Assembly: GCF_006715725.1 (NCBI RefSeq)
Contig: NZ_VFNU01000001.1
Coordinates: forward strand, 2,480,001-2,544,000
Source: Nocardioides sp. SLBN-35
Lineage (GTDB): Bacteria > Actinomycetota > Actinomycetes > Propionibacteriales > Nocardioidaceae
DNA length: 64,000 bases
Direction: 5' to 3'
The notes under the pieces are model-generated. The model was not told the origin of the DNA. It saw only the letters and a program-made list of their open reading frames with translations, and made no database searches. Made by a program: the position numbers and the translations under genes. Below, in pieces: positions 1-8,170 of this stretch (positions within the stretch are counted from its first letter, which is position 1; the number at the start of each line of letters is the position of its first letter).

Positions 1-528
1 ACTCGGATCCGTGGCGATCAGGACGTTCTCGGGCTTCACGTCGCGGTGGATCAGGCCCGCGCGATGGGCGGCCCCGAGGGCCGAGAGCACCGGGTCGAGC
101 AGCGCCAGCGCCCGCTCGGGTGACATCGGGGCGTCCTTGGTCACCGTGTCGCGCAGGGTGTGCCCCGGGACGTACTCCATGACGAGGTAGACGGTCCCGT
201 CGCTCTCGTCGCGCCCCTGGTCGAAGACGGCCACGACGTTCGGGTGCGAGATCCGCGCCGCCGCCTTGGCCTCGCTGACGAAGCGGCGGGCGAACGAGTC
301 GTCGTCCTGGGTCGTGGAGTCGCCGAGGCCGGGGTGCATGATCTTGACGGCCACGGTGCGGTCCAGCCGGGTGTCGACGGCCTCGTAGACGCTGGCCATG
401 CCACCGCGGGCGATCCGGATGCCGATCCGGTAGCGGCCGTCGAGCAGGCGCCCGTGCTGGTGGTCCTGGATGCGTGCGGGGTCGCCGGGTCGCGCGGCGT
501 GGCCGCGAGCGCGCTGGTCTTCGTGCAC
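1..528 (-). CDS. pknL: Ser/Thr protein kinase, PknL-like (5' part only)
   Basis: N-terminal 176 codons of a Hanks-type Ser/Thr kinase that runs off the left edge of the window. The reverse-strand frame shows the glycine-rich loop (ARGGMASVYEA, about residue 40), the ATP-binding lysine in VAVKIMH, and the catalytic loop HRDVKPEN near the truncated end. The GTG start at 528 is preceded by AGGAGGG, a strong ribosome-binding site. It is divergent from an Rv2175c-like gene, the same arrangement as pknL/Rv2175c in Mycobacterium tuberculosis, where PknL phosphorylates Rv2175c. The PknL assignment rests on this synteny; the C-terminal sensor region is not visible. Confidence 0.88.
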   Translation of the reverse strand, partial: MHEDQRARGHAARPGDPARIQDHQHGRLLDGRYRIGIRIARGGMASVYEAVDTRLDRTVAVKIMHPGLGDSTTQDDDSFARRFVSEAKAAARISHPNVVAVFDQGRDESDGTVYLVMEYVPGHTLRDTVTKDAPMSPERALALLDPVLSALGAAHRAGLIHRDVKPENVLIATDPS

Positions 529-664
529 AGCGACCCTCCTGTGCATGTTCTGCTGGACCGGCCGGGGAAGTGACCGGAGCAGTCATCGTACGGCGCGGCA
601 CCACACACGCCGGCTGGCCACGCCGGTGTGATCCTGGCCGCCTGTTTCGTGGAAGATGGCCTCC

Positions 665-1045
665 ATGAGCGACAAGCCCCTGGCCGAGCAGGACCTCTCC
701 GCCCTTGTCGAGGAGTGGCTGGACTGGGACGAGGCGGCCGCGCAGATCGGCGTCACGCCCGCGAAGGTGCGCACCATGGTGCGCGAGCACCAGCTGGCCG
801 CCGCGGTGCCGGGTGAGCCCGGTCGCGGTATCAAGCAGGGCATCCCCGCCCTGTTCCTCGTCGACGGCGAGCCGGTGAAGGGCCTGCCCGGCCTGCTCAC
901 CCTGATGCACGACAACGGGTACGACGACCGCGAGTGCATCGCCTGGATCTTCCTCGACGCCGACCTCCCGGGCCGCCCGATCGACGCGCTGCTGGAGAAC
1001 CGCGGCGCCGAGGTCAAGCGCCGTGCCCAGGCGCTCGCCTTCTGA
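665..1045 (+). CDS. Rv2175c-family DNA-binding protein
   Basis: 126-aa protein with an N-terminal helix-turn-helix-like segment (WDEAAAQIGVTPAKVRTMV, about residues 20-38) and the C-terminal WIFLDADLPGRPIDAL block typical of the Rv2175c family. In mycobacteria this family binds DNA and is a PknL substrate, and the kinase gene lies divergently next door here. An in-frame ATG lies at 656, but GGAAG at 651-655 is well spaced only for the ATG at 665, so that start was chosen. A kinase-controlled regulator is the likely role; its target genes cannot be read from the sequence. Confidence 0.82.
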   Translation: MSDKPLAEQDLSALVEEWLDWDEAAAQIGVTPAKVRTMVREHQLAAAVPGEPGRGIKQGIPALFLVDGEPVKGLPGLLTLMHDNGYDDRECIAWIFLDADLPGRPIDALLENRGAEVKRRAQALAF

Positions 1046-1047
1046 GC

Positions 1048-1518
1048 ATGAGCCGGCGCACGACGAAGGTCATCTCGTCGGTCATCACCGTCGTCCTGCT
1101 GGTCGGGGTGTGGTGGCTGCAGTCGCGCGGCGGTGACGACACCGCGGATCCGGAGCGCGCGACCGAGAGCCCGAGCGCCACCGCGACACCGCGTGCCTCT
1201 GCCACGCCCACCGCCGCGGCGTCGCGCGACGAGGACGGCATCCCGTACGTCGACCTGGCCGACCTGCCGCCGGAGGCCGCCGAGACCGTCGACCTGATCG
1301 ATGCCGGCGGGCCGTTCCCCTATCCCGGCAAGGACGGCTCCACCTTCGGCAACTTCGAGGGCGTGCTGCCGGACCGGCCGCGCGGCTACTACGCGGAGTA
1401 CACCGTCGAGACCCCCGGCCTCGACCACCGTGGCGCCCGGCGGATCATCGCCGGCGACGAGGGGGAGCTGTACTGGACAGAGGACCACTACGAGTCGTTC
1501 GAGAGGATTCGGCGATGA
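1048..1518 (+). CDS. Secreted/anchored guanyl-specific ribonuclease (RNase Sa/barnase family)
   Basis: 156-aa protein with an N-terminal hydrophobic segment (about residues 8-25), a Thr/Ala/Pro-rich linker (to about 65) and a C-terminal microbial RNase domain. The stretch YYAEYTVETPG..RGARRIIAGD..YWTEDHYESFERI resembles RNase Sa. Candidate catalytic residues are Glu117, Arg131/Arg132 and His147, the general base, phosphate-binding arginines and general acid of this family. The N-terminus suggests export or membrane anchoring. It starts 2 nt after the Rv2175c-like gene and is followed by a barstar-type inhibitor gene, as expected for an exported RNase whose cytoplasmic form must be blocked. 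Confidence 0.85.
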   Translation: MSRRTTKVISSVITVVLLVGVWWLQSRGGDDTADPERATESPSATATPRASATPTAAASRDEDGIPYVDLADLPPEAAETVDLIDAGGPFPYPGKDGSTFGNFEGVLPDRPRGYYAEYTVETPGLDHRGARRIIAGDEGELYWTEDHYESFERIRR

Positions 1519-1528
1519 GGTTGGGGCG

Positions 1529-1942
1529 ATGAGCGGGCTCGCGGCTGTGCTCGCCGGGCGGCACGCGCCCGGCGTCCACCGGTGGGAGTCGGCGCTCGAC
1601 GTCGCCTCGGTGCGGCACGCGGCCGAGCACGCCGGCTGGGGCTTCGGGTACGTCGACGGCGTGGGCCTCGATGCCCGCGACGACGTGCTGAGGGCGCTCG
1701 GCGACGCCCTCGCGTTCCCCGACCACTACGGCGCCAACCTGGACGCCCTCAACGACTGCCTGCGCGACCTGCCCGGCCCGACCGTGCTGCTCTGGGACGC
1801 CTGGTCCGGGTTCGCGCGGGCGGAGCCGCGCTGGTTCCGGCTCGTGGTCGAGGTCCTGGGGGAGCGCGGCGCTGCCGACCCGGCCGTCGAGGTGCTGCTG
1901 CGCGGACCCGGGCCGGCCGAGGTCGTGCCGCTGCTCGGGTGA
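1529..1942 (+). CDS. Barstar-family ribonuclease inhibitor
   Basis: 137-aa protein carrying the barstar signature FPDHYGANLDALNDCLRDL (about residues 64-82), the helix/loop that plugs the active site of barnase-type RNases. It begins 10 nt after the RNase stop, in the same direction, so the two form a toxin/immunity-like pair. The ATG at 1529 is the first start in frame after the RNase stop; an ATG at 1515 is in another frame. Immunity to the adjacent RNase is inferred from pairing and family knowledge. Confidence 0.85.
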   Translation: MSGLAAVLAGRHAPGVHRWESALDVASVRHAAEHAGWGFGYVDGVGLDARDDVLRALGDALAFPDHYGANLDALNDCLRDLPGPTVLLWDAWSGFARAEPRWFRLVVEVLGERGAADPAVEVLLRGPGPAEVVPLLG

Positions 1943-1945
1943 GCG

Positions 1946-2341
1946 TCAGCTGCCGCTGATGATCTTCCGGTTGCAGTTCCAGGGACTGCCGCTCGCGCCG
2001 TCCTGGAGGCAGGACACCAGGCGAACGTCGGCCGCTTCGCGGTTGACGGTCACCGGGATGCTCTGGAACGACCCCTCGCCGGCGCCCACGTAGATCCGCG
2101 TGGCCGGGCGCTGGTTCCAGGAACCGTCGGCCTGCTTGATCTCGATCCAGCCGACGGCACCGTGGTAGTCCCCGAGCCGGTCGCTCACGATCACGATGTT
2201 GTCGGCGTCGCCGAACCAGGTTCGTGCACCGCCACCGATGGCGTCAACCGACCCGCTGGCGGCGGTGGCCGGCGACGCGGCGAGCAGGGAGGTGGCGGCA
2301 AGAGCTGAGCCGAGCACGGCCCCGAGACGAATGATCTTCAT
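1946..2341 (-). CDS. Secreted protein of unknown function
   Basis: 131-aa protein with a clear Sec signal peptide (residues 1-28, cleavage near ASPATAAS). The mature part is about 100 residues with two cysteines (SCLQDG and WNCNRK) that could form one disulfide, and a beta-rich look (WFGDADNIVIVSDR, GWIEIKQADGSW). No enzyme motif is recognised. It converges on the barstar gene, with only 3 nt between the stop codons. It is probably a small extracytoplasmic beta-sandwich protein. Confidence 0.6.
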   Translation of the reverse strand: MKIIRLGAVLGSALAATSLLAASPATAASGSVDAIGGGARTWFGDADNIVIVSDRLGDYHGAVGWIEIKQADGSWNQRPATRIYVGAGEGSFQSIPVTVNREAADVRLVSCLQDGASGSPWNCNRKIISGS

Positions 2342-2400
2342 GTCGCGAAACCGTAGGGAGCCGCCTGTGCGCGGTCAAGCGGCGGGCCGGCGCCGCCGGG

Positions 2401-4212
2401 TCAGGACGCGTAGAAGGACGCGGCCGTGCGTGACATCAGCCGCGCGAGCACCGCACCGCCCCGCGGGCCCGGGTGGATCCGGTCGCCGGCGAAGTCCGGC
2501 ACCCGGGAGCGCAGCGCCGCCCAGTCGGCGAGCCGCGCGTCGGCGTGGGTGCGGGCGTAGTGGCGCAGCTTGGCGTTCGCCGGCCCGATCCAGGAGCGCG
2601 GCCCGCTGGCCGTGACCAGGACGAACCGGTGGCCGGGTCCGGCCGCGCCGATGGCGTCGGTGAGCTGGTGGGGTGCGAAGTCGCCGTTCGTGCCCAGGGC
2701 GATGACGACCACGGGCCGCAGCGCGCCGGTCCTGCTCAGTCCGCGGATCCGCCCCTCGAGGCTCGCCATCTGCATCCCCACGTGGGCGCGGACGTCGGCC
2801 TGGGGCAGCAGGTCGAAGAGCGCCGGCGCGGCGGCGACGGTGACGGAGTCGCCGATGACGGTGAGGTCGCGGCCGTCGCCGGGCGCCGGCGCGGCCCACG
2901 GTGACGCCGCGGGTGCCGCACCGGCTGCCGGCGCGGGCGCGGGCGGCGCTGGCGTCGTGGCCTTCCGGTGCGCCTCGATCGCGGCCTGTCCGGTGTCGAG
3001 GCTCACTTGCAGCGCGCTGTGGTCGCGGGAGTTGCCGATCCCGGCGGTGACGGTGGCCGAGACCAGGGCGGCGACGACGGTGCTGACGGCGATGCCGACC
3101 AGTCCGGTCCGCTGCCCGAGCGCCACCACCTGCCGGGCCGACGCCCGGTAGCCGAGTCGCTGCACCGGCTCCTCGAGATGACGCCACGACAGGGCGGCCA
3201 GCCCCAGGGTGATCGGTACGGCGGCCACCGCGAGCGGCACGCCCGGCGCCACCTGCAGCAGGACCACGATCACCGGCCAGTGCCACAGGTAGATCCCGTA
3301 GCTGCGGCGCCCGGCCCAGCGCAGCAGCGGCGCGGACAGGACGATGGCGACCGGCGAGCGGCCGCAGTCGGGCCGCTGGGCGTCGGCCGTCACGTGGAGC
3401 ACGACCAGCGCCGTGGCGGCGGCGACGGCCGCCGTGCCGCCCAGATAGGTGAGCGAGGCGTCCCAGGGCAGGAGCACGACGGCGAGCAGCGCGCCGACCG
3501 CCGCCGCGACCGCCGTCCGCAGCCGTACCTCGACCGTCCACAGCGCGGCGACCGCACCGATCAGGAGCGAGAAGCCGTGGGTGTCGGTGCCGAAGTAGAG
3601 CCGGTTCAAGGATGCGCCACCCAGGTGGCCGACGGCCATGGCCGCGACGCCGAGCACCGCGAGCACCGCCACGACCTGTCCGCGCCGATCCGTGCGAAAG
3701 GGCCGCGTGAGGGCCAGCAGCAGCCACAGCAGCACCGGCCACACCAGGTAGAACTGCTCCTCGACGGCCAGCGACCACAGGTGTTGCAGCACCGGCGCCT
3801 CGTAGCGGTCGGCGTACGACGCCGGCGTGCCGGCCTGGTACCAGTTGCTGCTGAAGGTCAGCGCCGCGAGCACCTGCTGTCGCAGCCGCACCTCCAGTGC
3901 ACCGCCGAGCAGCCCCGTGGCCGCGGTCACCACCAGCAGGACCGCGAGCAGCGCGGGCAGGAGCCGGCGGGCCCGTCGTGCCCAGAACGGCGCGAAGGCC
4001 GGCCGTCCCGACCCGTCGGCCCCGCGCACCAGCTCCGCGGTGATCAGGAAGCCGGACAGGACGAAGAACATGTCGACGCCCAGGAACCCGCCGGGCAGCC
4101 GGTGCGGGAAGAGGTGGTAGCCGACGACGGCGAGCACGGCCACGCCGCGCAGCCCGTCGAGGGCGAGCACGCGGGTGGGGAGAGGGCCGGGGAGCCGGTC
4201 GATCTGGTTCAC
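2401..4212 (-). CDS. Acyltransferase with C-terminal SGNH domain (OafA/OatA-like)
   Basis: 603-aa two-domain membrane enzyme. Residues 1 to about 370 form an acyltransferase-3 domain with roughly ten membrane spans and the motifs YHLFPHRLPGGFLGVDMFF and LSGF near the N-terminus. After an Ala/Pro-rich linker comes an SGNH-hydrolase domain with the GDS block (VIGDSVTV) and the catalytic Asp-His pair in DRIHPG near the C-terminus. Proteins of this build move acetyl groups from the cytoplasm to exported glycans, such as peptidoglycan or exopolysaccharide. The start is the GTG at 4212. The substrate is unknown, and it stands alone between unrelated genes. Confidence 0.85.
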   Translation of the reverse strand: MNQIDRLPGPLPTRVLALDGLRGVAVLAVVGYHLFPHRLPGGFLGVDMFFVLSGFLITAELVRGADGSGRPAFAPFWARRARRLLPALLAVLLVVTAATGLLGGALEVRLRQQVLAALTFSSNWYQAGTPASYADRYEAPVLQHLWSLAVEEQFYLVWPVLLWLLLALTRPFRTDRRGQVVAVLAVLGVAAMAVGHLGGASLNRLYFGTDTHGFSLLIGAVAALWTVEVRLRTAVAAAVGALLAVVLLPWDASLTYLGGTAAVAAATALVVLHVTADAQRPDCGRSPVAIVLSAPLLRWAGRRSYGIYLWHWPVIVVLLQVAPGVPLAVAAVPITLGLAALSWRHLEEPVQRLGYRASARQVVALGQRTGLVGIAVSTVVAALVSATVTAGIGNSRDHSALQVSLDTGQAAIEAHRKATTPAPPAPAPAAGAAPAASPWAAPAPGDGRDLTVIGDSVTVAAAPALFDLLPQADVRAHVGMQMASLEGRIRGLSRTGALRPVVVIALGTNGDFAPHQLTDAIGAAGPGHRFVLVTASGPRSWIGPANAKLRHYARTHADARLADWAALRSRVPDFAGDRIHPGPRGGAVLARLMSRTAASFYAS

Positions 4213-4240
4213 GCGGGAGCGGCGGACCGGAGCGGCGGGC

Positions 4241-5329
4241 TCAGTGGGCGCGCCGCGTCGCCGCGGCGGCCAGCTGTTCGAGGACCCGGCACGCCTCGGC
4301 GTCCCAGCCGGACTCGGCCTGGCCGCGATGCAGCGCGTCGACCGCCTGGCGGGCGAGGTCGTCGATCATCGACTCGACCTCGGCCCGGGCGCCACAGCCG
4401 TCGATGATCGCGCGCAGGTCGGCGACCTCGGCGTCGGACAGTGCAGTGCCGAGGGCGCTGTCGAGACGCGCGGCGTCGGCGGGGGAGGCCTGGTCGAGGG
4501 CCAGGGCCACCAGCACGGTCCGCTTGCCCTCGACGAGGTCGTCGCCCGCGGGCTTGCCCGTGGTGGCCGGGTCGCCGAACACGCCGAGCAGGTCGTCGCG
4601 CAGCTGGAACGCCTCGCCGAGCGGCAGCCCGAACGCGCTGAGCCGCTCCAGCGCGGTCGCGTCGGCCCCCGCGAGCGCGGCGCCGACGTGGATCGGGCGC
4701 TCGATGGAGTACTTCGCGGACTTGTAGCGCAGCACCGTCATCGCCTGGGCGACGTCGGCGCGGCCCCGGGCCTGGACGGACACGTCGAGGAACTGGCCGG
4801 CGATCACCTCCGAGCGGCACAGGTCGAACACGTCGAGGGCCGGCCCGACCCGGTCCCAGCCCAGGCCGCAGCGGCGCAGGAGCTCGTCGGACCACGACAG
4901 CAGCAGGTCGCCGAGCAGGATCGCCGCCGCGGCGCCGTACTGCTCCGGGTCGCCGCGCCAGCCGTCGGCCCGGTGCGCGCGCTCGAACGTGCGATGGGTG
5001 GCCGAGCGCCCGCGGCGGGTGTCGGAGGCGTCCATCAGGTCGTCGTGGACCAGCGCGCTCGCGTGGAGCAGCTCGAGGGCGGCGGCGGCACGTCGTACGG
5101 CGTCCGCGTCGGCGCCGGTGGGGTCGCCGGCCAGCGCCGCGTAGCCCCAGTGGCAGAACGCGGCACGGAACCGCTTGCCGCCCGACACCGTGACGCGCGC
5201 CTCCGACAGCAGTCGCGCGGCGTCCCCGCCGAGCGGTGCGAGCCGGGTCGCCTGGTCGGCGAGGAAGGCGTCCAGGGTGGCCTGGACCTCGGTCCGGAAG
5301 GGGGTCGGGTCCCACGCCTGCTGTGTCAC
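4241..5329 (-). CDS. Polyprenyl (geranylgeranyl-type) diphosphate synthase
   Basis: 362-aa all-alpha trans-prenyltransferase. The first aspartate-rich motif is HDDLMD (about residue 118) and the second is QLRDDLLGVFGDP (about 250), with the GDD and GKRTVL segments usual in actinobacterial IdsA-type enzymes. It condenses isopentenyl diphosphate with allylic diphosphates to make C20 or longer chains for lipid carriers, quinones or carotenoids. The same gene (idsA2) sits near pknL and metF in M. tuberculosis. Chosen start is GTG 5329, placed 7 nt after a TAGGCT -10 box, so the mRNA is probably leaderless. Confidence 0.87.
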   Translation of the reverse strand: MTQQAWDPTPFRTEVQATLDAFLADQATRLAPLGGDAARLLSEARVTVSGGKRFRAAFCHWGYAALAGDPTGADADAVRRAAAALELLHASALVHDDLMDASDTRRGRSATHRTFERAHRADGWRGDPEQYGAAAAILLGDLLLSWSDELLRRCGLGWDRVGPALDVFDLCRSEVIAGQFLDVSVQARGRADVAQAMTVLRYKSAKYSIERPIHVGAALAGADATALERLSAFGLPLGEAFQLRDDLLGVFGDPATTGKPAGDDLVEGKRTVLVALALDQASPADAARLDSALGTALSDAEVADLRAIIDGCGARAEVESMIDDLARQAVDALHRGQAESGWDAEACRVLEQLAAAATRRAH

Positions 5330-5405
5330 GGATGTGAGCCTAGTGACTGTGGAGATCGGCGAGATGCCCGGCCCCGGCGCGCTCCGCGCACCTACACTGC
5401 GGCCC
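5330..5405. promoter_or_regulatory. Divergent promoters for prenyl synthase and metF
   Basis: A 76-bp gap carries two outward-facing -10 boxes. TAGGCT on the minus strand (5342-5337) stands 7 nt before GTG 5329, and TACACT on the plus strand (5393-5398) stands 7 nt before ATG 5406. No convincing ribosome-binding site precedes either start. This spacing puts transcription starts at or next to the start codons, so both mRNAs are predicted to be leaderless. Confidence 0.6.
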
Positions 5406-6296
5406 ATGACCACCGGTGCTGGGCGCTCCCTCGGCGAGATCATCCGAGAGGGCGGCCATTCGTTCTCCTTCGAGTTCTTCCCTCCCAAGGACGAGGCGGG
5501 TGAGGCGCAGCTCTGGGACGCGATCCGGGCGCTCGAGCCCTACCGCCCGACCTTCGTGTCCGTGACGTACGGCGCCGGCGGCAGCACCCGTGACAAGACC
5601 GTCGCCATCACCGGCCGGATCGCGCGCGAGACCTCGATGGTCCCGATGGCCCACCTGACCTGTGTCGGCCACACCCGCGCCGAGCTCGAGGGCATCCTCG
5701 ACTCCTACGTCGCCGAGGGCGTCAGTCACGTGATGGCGCTGCGCGGCGACCCGCAGGAGGGCCCGCGCGCCGACTGGACCCCGACCGAGGGCGGCCTCAA
5801 CTACGCCGTCGAGCTGGTCGAGCTGGCCCGCTCGCGCGGTGACTTCCGGGTCGGCATCGCCGCCTTCCCCGAGGGCCACCCCTCGGCGGACTCGCTCGAC
5901 GCCGACGCCGACGTCCTCGTCGCCAAGGCGCGGGCCGGCGCCGAGTTCGCGGTCACCCAGATGTTCTTCCGCGCCTCCGACTACTTCTCCCTGGTCGAGC
6001 GCGTCCGCGCGCGCGGGGTCGACATCCCGATCCTGCCGGGCATCATGCCGATCCTGAACCTGGCCGCGATCCGCCGCCAGGGCGAGCTGATCGGCACCAG
6101 CGTCCCCGAGGACGTGGTCGAGCGGATCAGCGCGTACGACGGCGACCCGGCCGCCGTACGGGCCGAGGGCATCCGGATCGCCGCCGAGCTGTGCGACGAG
6201 CTGCTCGCCGGGGGCGCGCCGGGACTGCACTTCTACACGCTGAACCGGTCCAAGGCGACGCTCGAGATCTTCGAGGCGCTGCAGATCACGGTCTGA
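5406..6296 (+). CDS. metF: Methylenetetrahydrofolate reductase
   Basis: 296-aa FAD-dependent TIM-barrel enzyme reducing 5,10-methylene-THF to 5-methyl-THF for methionine synthesis. Family landmarks are HSFSFEFFPPKDE near the N-terminus, SVTYGAGGSTRD (about 50), HLTCVGHTR, ALRGDP and the C-terminal GLHFYTLNRS. Length matches bacterial MetF. The ATG at 5406 has no Shine-Dalgarno sequence but sits 7 nt behind a TACACT -10 box, suggesting leaderless translation. It is divergent from the prenyl synthase and convergent with the CrtI-like gene. Confidence 0.95.
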   Translation: MTTGAGRSLGEIIREGGHSFSFEFFPPKDEAGEAQLWDAIRALEPYRPTFVSVTYGAGGSTRDKTVAITGRIARETSMVPMAHLTCVGHTRAELEGILDSYVAEGVSHVMALRGDPQEGPRADWTPTEGGLNYAVELVELARSRGDFRVGIAAFPEGHPSADSLDADADVLVAKARAGAEFAVTQMFFRASDYFSLVERVRARGVDIPILPGIMPILNLAAIRRQGELIGTSVPEDVVERISAYDGDPAAVRAEGIRIAAELCDELLAGGAPGLHFYTLNRSKATLEIFEALQITV

Positions 6297-6321
6297 TCAC
6301 GGTCTGAACACGTGTGATCAG
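6293..6321. terminator. Short hairpin overlapping two convergent stop codons
   Basis: CTGATCAC (6293-6300) pairs with GTGATCAG (6314-6321) around a 13-nt loop. The left arm contains the metF stop and the right arm contains the stop of the convergent CrtI-like gene. No T-run follows, so it would be an atypical bidirectional terminator. The end of metF also holds a direct duplication of 12 nt (ATCACGGTCTGA twice). Confidence 0.4.
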
Positions 6322-7634
6322 GCCGGGCCGATCAGCTGGGCGACCAGCGCGGCCGACTGGGTGACGAACGGCACGCCCGCGCCGGGAGCGGTGTGGGCGC
6401 CGGCGGCGTACACACCGGGCACGGGGGTGCCGGGACCGATCCGGCGGCGGACGGTGCCGCGGCCCTGCCACAGCACGCCCATCGGCGAGCCGCGCCACTG
6501 CTCGACCTGGTCGCGCGGAGACAGGTCGACACGGGTCACGACGTTCTCGCGCACGTCGAGCTTGTGGCGGGCGAGGGCGTCGAGGAGGTCCTCGGCGATC
6601 TTGCCGCGGCCGTGGATCGTCCAGGCGCTGCCGCCGTCGGGAGCATGCCCGCCGGGACGCACGGTCAGCAGCGGCTCCTCGTGGATGACCAGCTCGTGCG
6701 GCAGGTCGGGGACGTCGCCGGCGAGCCCGACATGGCTGACGACCGGCGGGATCGCGGGCATGGTCCGCTCGACGTGCGGCGCCAGCACGGGCAGCCGGCG
6801 CGGGTCGATCGCGACCACGACGGCGTCGGCGTCGGCCTCGCCCTCCGCGGTTCGTACGGCGACCACGCGCCCCTCCCGCAGGACCAGGTCCTCGACCTCG
6901 AGCCCGGTGCGGACCCGCACGCCACGGGTCTCCAGGCGCGCGGTGAGCAGGTCGACGATCCGGCCCATGCCGCCGGGCACCCGCCAGCCGCCGAAGCACT
7001 GCTCGAGGTAGGCGGTGACGCCCACCCAGGACGGCACGTTGCGCAGGTCGTGCCCCTCGGCGACCGCGGCATGGCCGGCGACCAGGGCCAGCCGCTCGTC
7101 GCGGAACGCGTGACGCAGCCGCTTGTGGAGGGTCTCGCGGATGTCGAACATCGAGTCCAGCTCCTTGGGGACCGCGCCCTTCGTGCGCGGGTCCCACGCG
7201 ACCTCGACGTAGTGGCGGCGCAGCACGTCCCACACCGGTCCGTAGACGTCGACGTGGGTCGCCCACTTCTCCCCGAGTCCGTGCCCCAGCGCGTCGAACG
7301 CCGCGATCTGGTCGGCCCTCGAGCCGCCGGGCAGCAGCACCGAGGTGCGGTCCGCGAACCGGTGCTCGCGTAGCACCGGCAGCGGCTCGAGGTCGGACTC
7401 CAGCTCCTTCTCCAGCGGCCGACCGGACTTGCGGAACAGGTCGCGCAGGGCGGCGGGCAGCAGCGTGCTGGTCGGACCGGCGTCCCACCGGTACCCGTCC
7501 CGCTCGACCGGCGCGAGCGCGCCACCGAGCCGGCCGGACGCCTCCAGCAGCGCGACCTCGTGGCCGAGCTTGGCCAGCCGGGCGGCCGCGGCCATCCCGC
7601 CGAGACCGCCGCCGACGACGACGACGCGTGCCAC
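6318..7634 (-). CDS. FAD-dependent phytoene desaturase/CrtI-like oxidoreductase
   Basis: 438-aa flavoprotein. The N-terminal dinucleotide-binding motif [21 protein letters not shown] is followed by the acidic LLEASGRLGG strand, and the C-terminus has the FAD-binding PGVYAAGAHTAPGAGVP motif of the phytoene desaturase family. It lies 10 nt downstream of the YbaK-type gene, probably in one operon, with a GTG start at 7634. A prenyl synthase is nearby, but no phytoene synthase is in the window, so a carotenoid role is only a possibility; retinol-saturase-like or other amine/polyene oxidoreductases look similar. Confidence 0.75.
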   Translation of the reverse strand: MARVVVVGGGLGGMAAAARLAKLGHEVALLEASGRLGGALAPVERDGYRWDAGPTSTLLPAALRDLFRKSGRPLEKELESDLEPLPVLREHRFADRTSVLLPGGSRADQIAAFDALGHGLGEKWATHVDVYGPVWDVLRRHYVEVAWDPRTKGAVPKELDSMFDIRETLHKRLRHAFRDERLALVAGHAAVAEGHDLRNVPSWVGVTAYLEQCFGGWRVPGGMGRIVDLLTARLETRGVRVRTGLEVEDLVLREGRVVAVRTAEGEADADAVVVAIDPRRLPVLAPHVERTMPAIPPVVSHVGLAGDVPDLPHELVIHEEPLLTVRPGGHAPDGGSAWTIHGRGKIAEDLLDALARHKLDVRENVVTRVDLSPRDQVEQWRGSPMGVLWQGRGTVRRRIGPGTPVPGVYAAGAHTAPGAGVPFVTQSAALVAQLIGPA

Positions 7635-7644
7635 CGGTGGGCCC

Positions 7645-8124
7645 TCAGTCCTTGGCCACGTCGAGGGGCTCGGCGCCGGTCAGCGCGAGCAGCTCGTCGT
7701 ACGTCGTCGAGAAGACCGCCGCCGGGTGGCCCGCGGCGGCCCAGACGACCTCGTGGCGCTGCAGCCAGGGGTCGAGGTACGTCGGCACCGGGACCGGGTG
7801 GCCGATGGGGGAGACCCCGCCGATCACCTGTCCGGTGTGCTGGCGGACGAAGTCGGGCTTCGCGCGCCGCAGCGCCGGTCCGCCGATCGCGGCCTGCACG
7901 AGGTCGGTGTCGACCCGGTGGGCGCCGGAGGTGAGGATGAGGACCGGCGTGCCGCCGGCATCGAAGAGCAGACTGTTGGCGATCGCCCCCACCTCGCACC
8001 CCAGGGCCTCGGCGGCCAGTGCGGCGGTGTGGACCGAGTCGGGCAGAATGACGATCTGGCCGGTTCCGCCCCGGCGCTGGTGCTCGTCGCGGAACCGGGT
8101 GATCGAGGGATGCTCGGCCGACAT
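7645..8124 (-). CDS. YbaK/EbsC-family aminoacyl-tRNA deacylase-like protein
   Basis: 159-aa YbaK/prolyl-tRNA editing domain protein. The ANSLLFDAG, VLTLTSGAHRVD-like and GQVIGGVSPIGHP segments are typical of this fold, which hydrolyses mischarged tRNAs in trans. A longer frame begins at 8172, but the ATG at 8124 lies 7 nt behind a TAGGGT -10 box (8137-8132, minus strand), so it is preferred and a leaderless mRNA is likely. The substrate tRNA is not predictable here. A second YbaK-type protein is encoded at 43168-43662. Confidence 0.82.
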   Translation of the reverse strand: MSAEHPSITRFRDEHQRRGGTGQIVILPDSVHTAALAAEALGCEVGAIANSLLFDAGGTPVLILTSGAHRVDTDLVQAAIGGPALRRAKPDFVRQHTGQVIGGVSPIGHPVPVPTYLDPWLQRHEVVWAAAGHPAAVFSTTYDELLALTGAEPLDVAKD

Positions 8125-8170
8125 GGGGGTGACCCTACCGAGCACGACCCCACCACGGACTGGAGGAACC

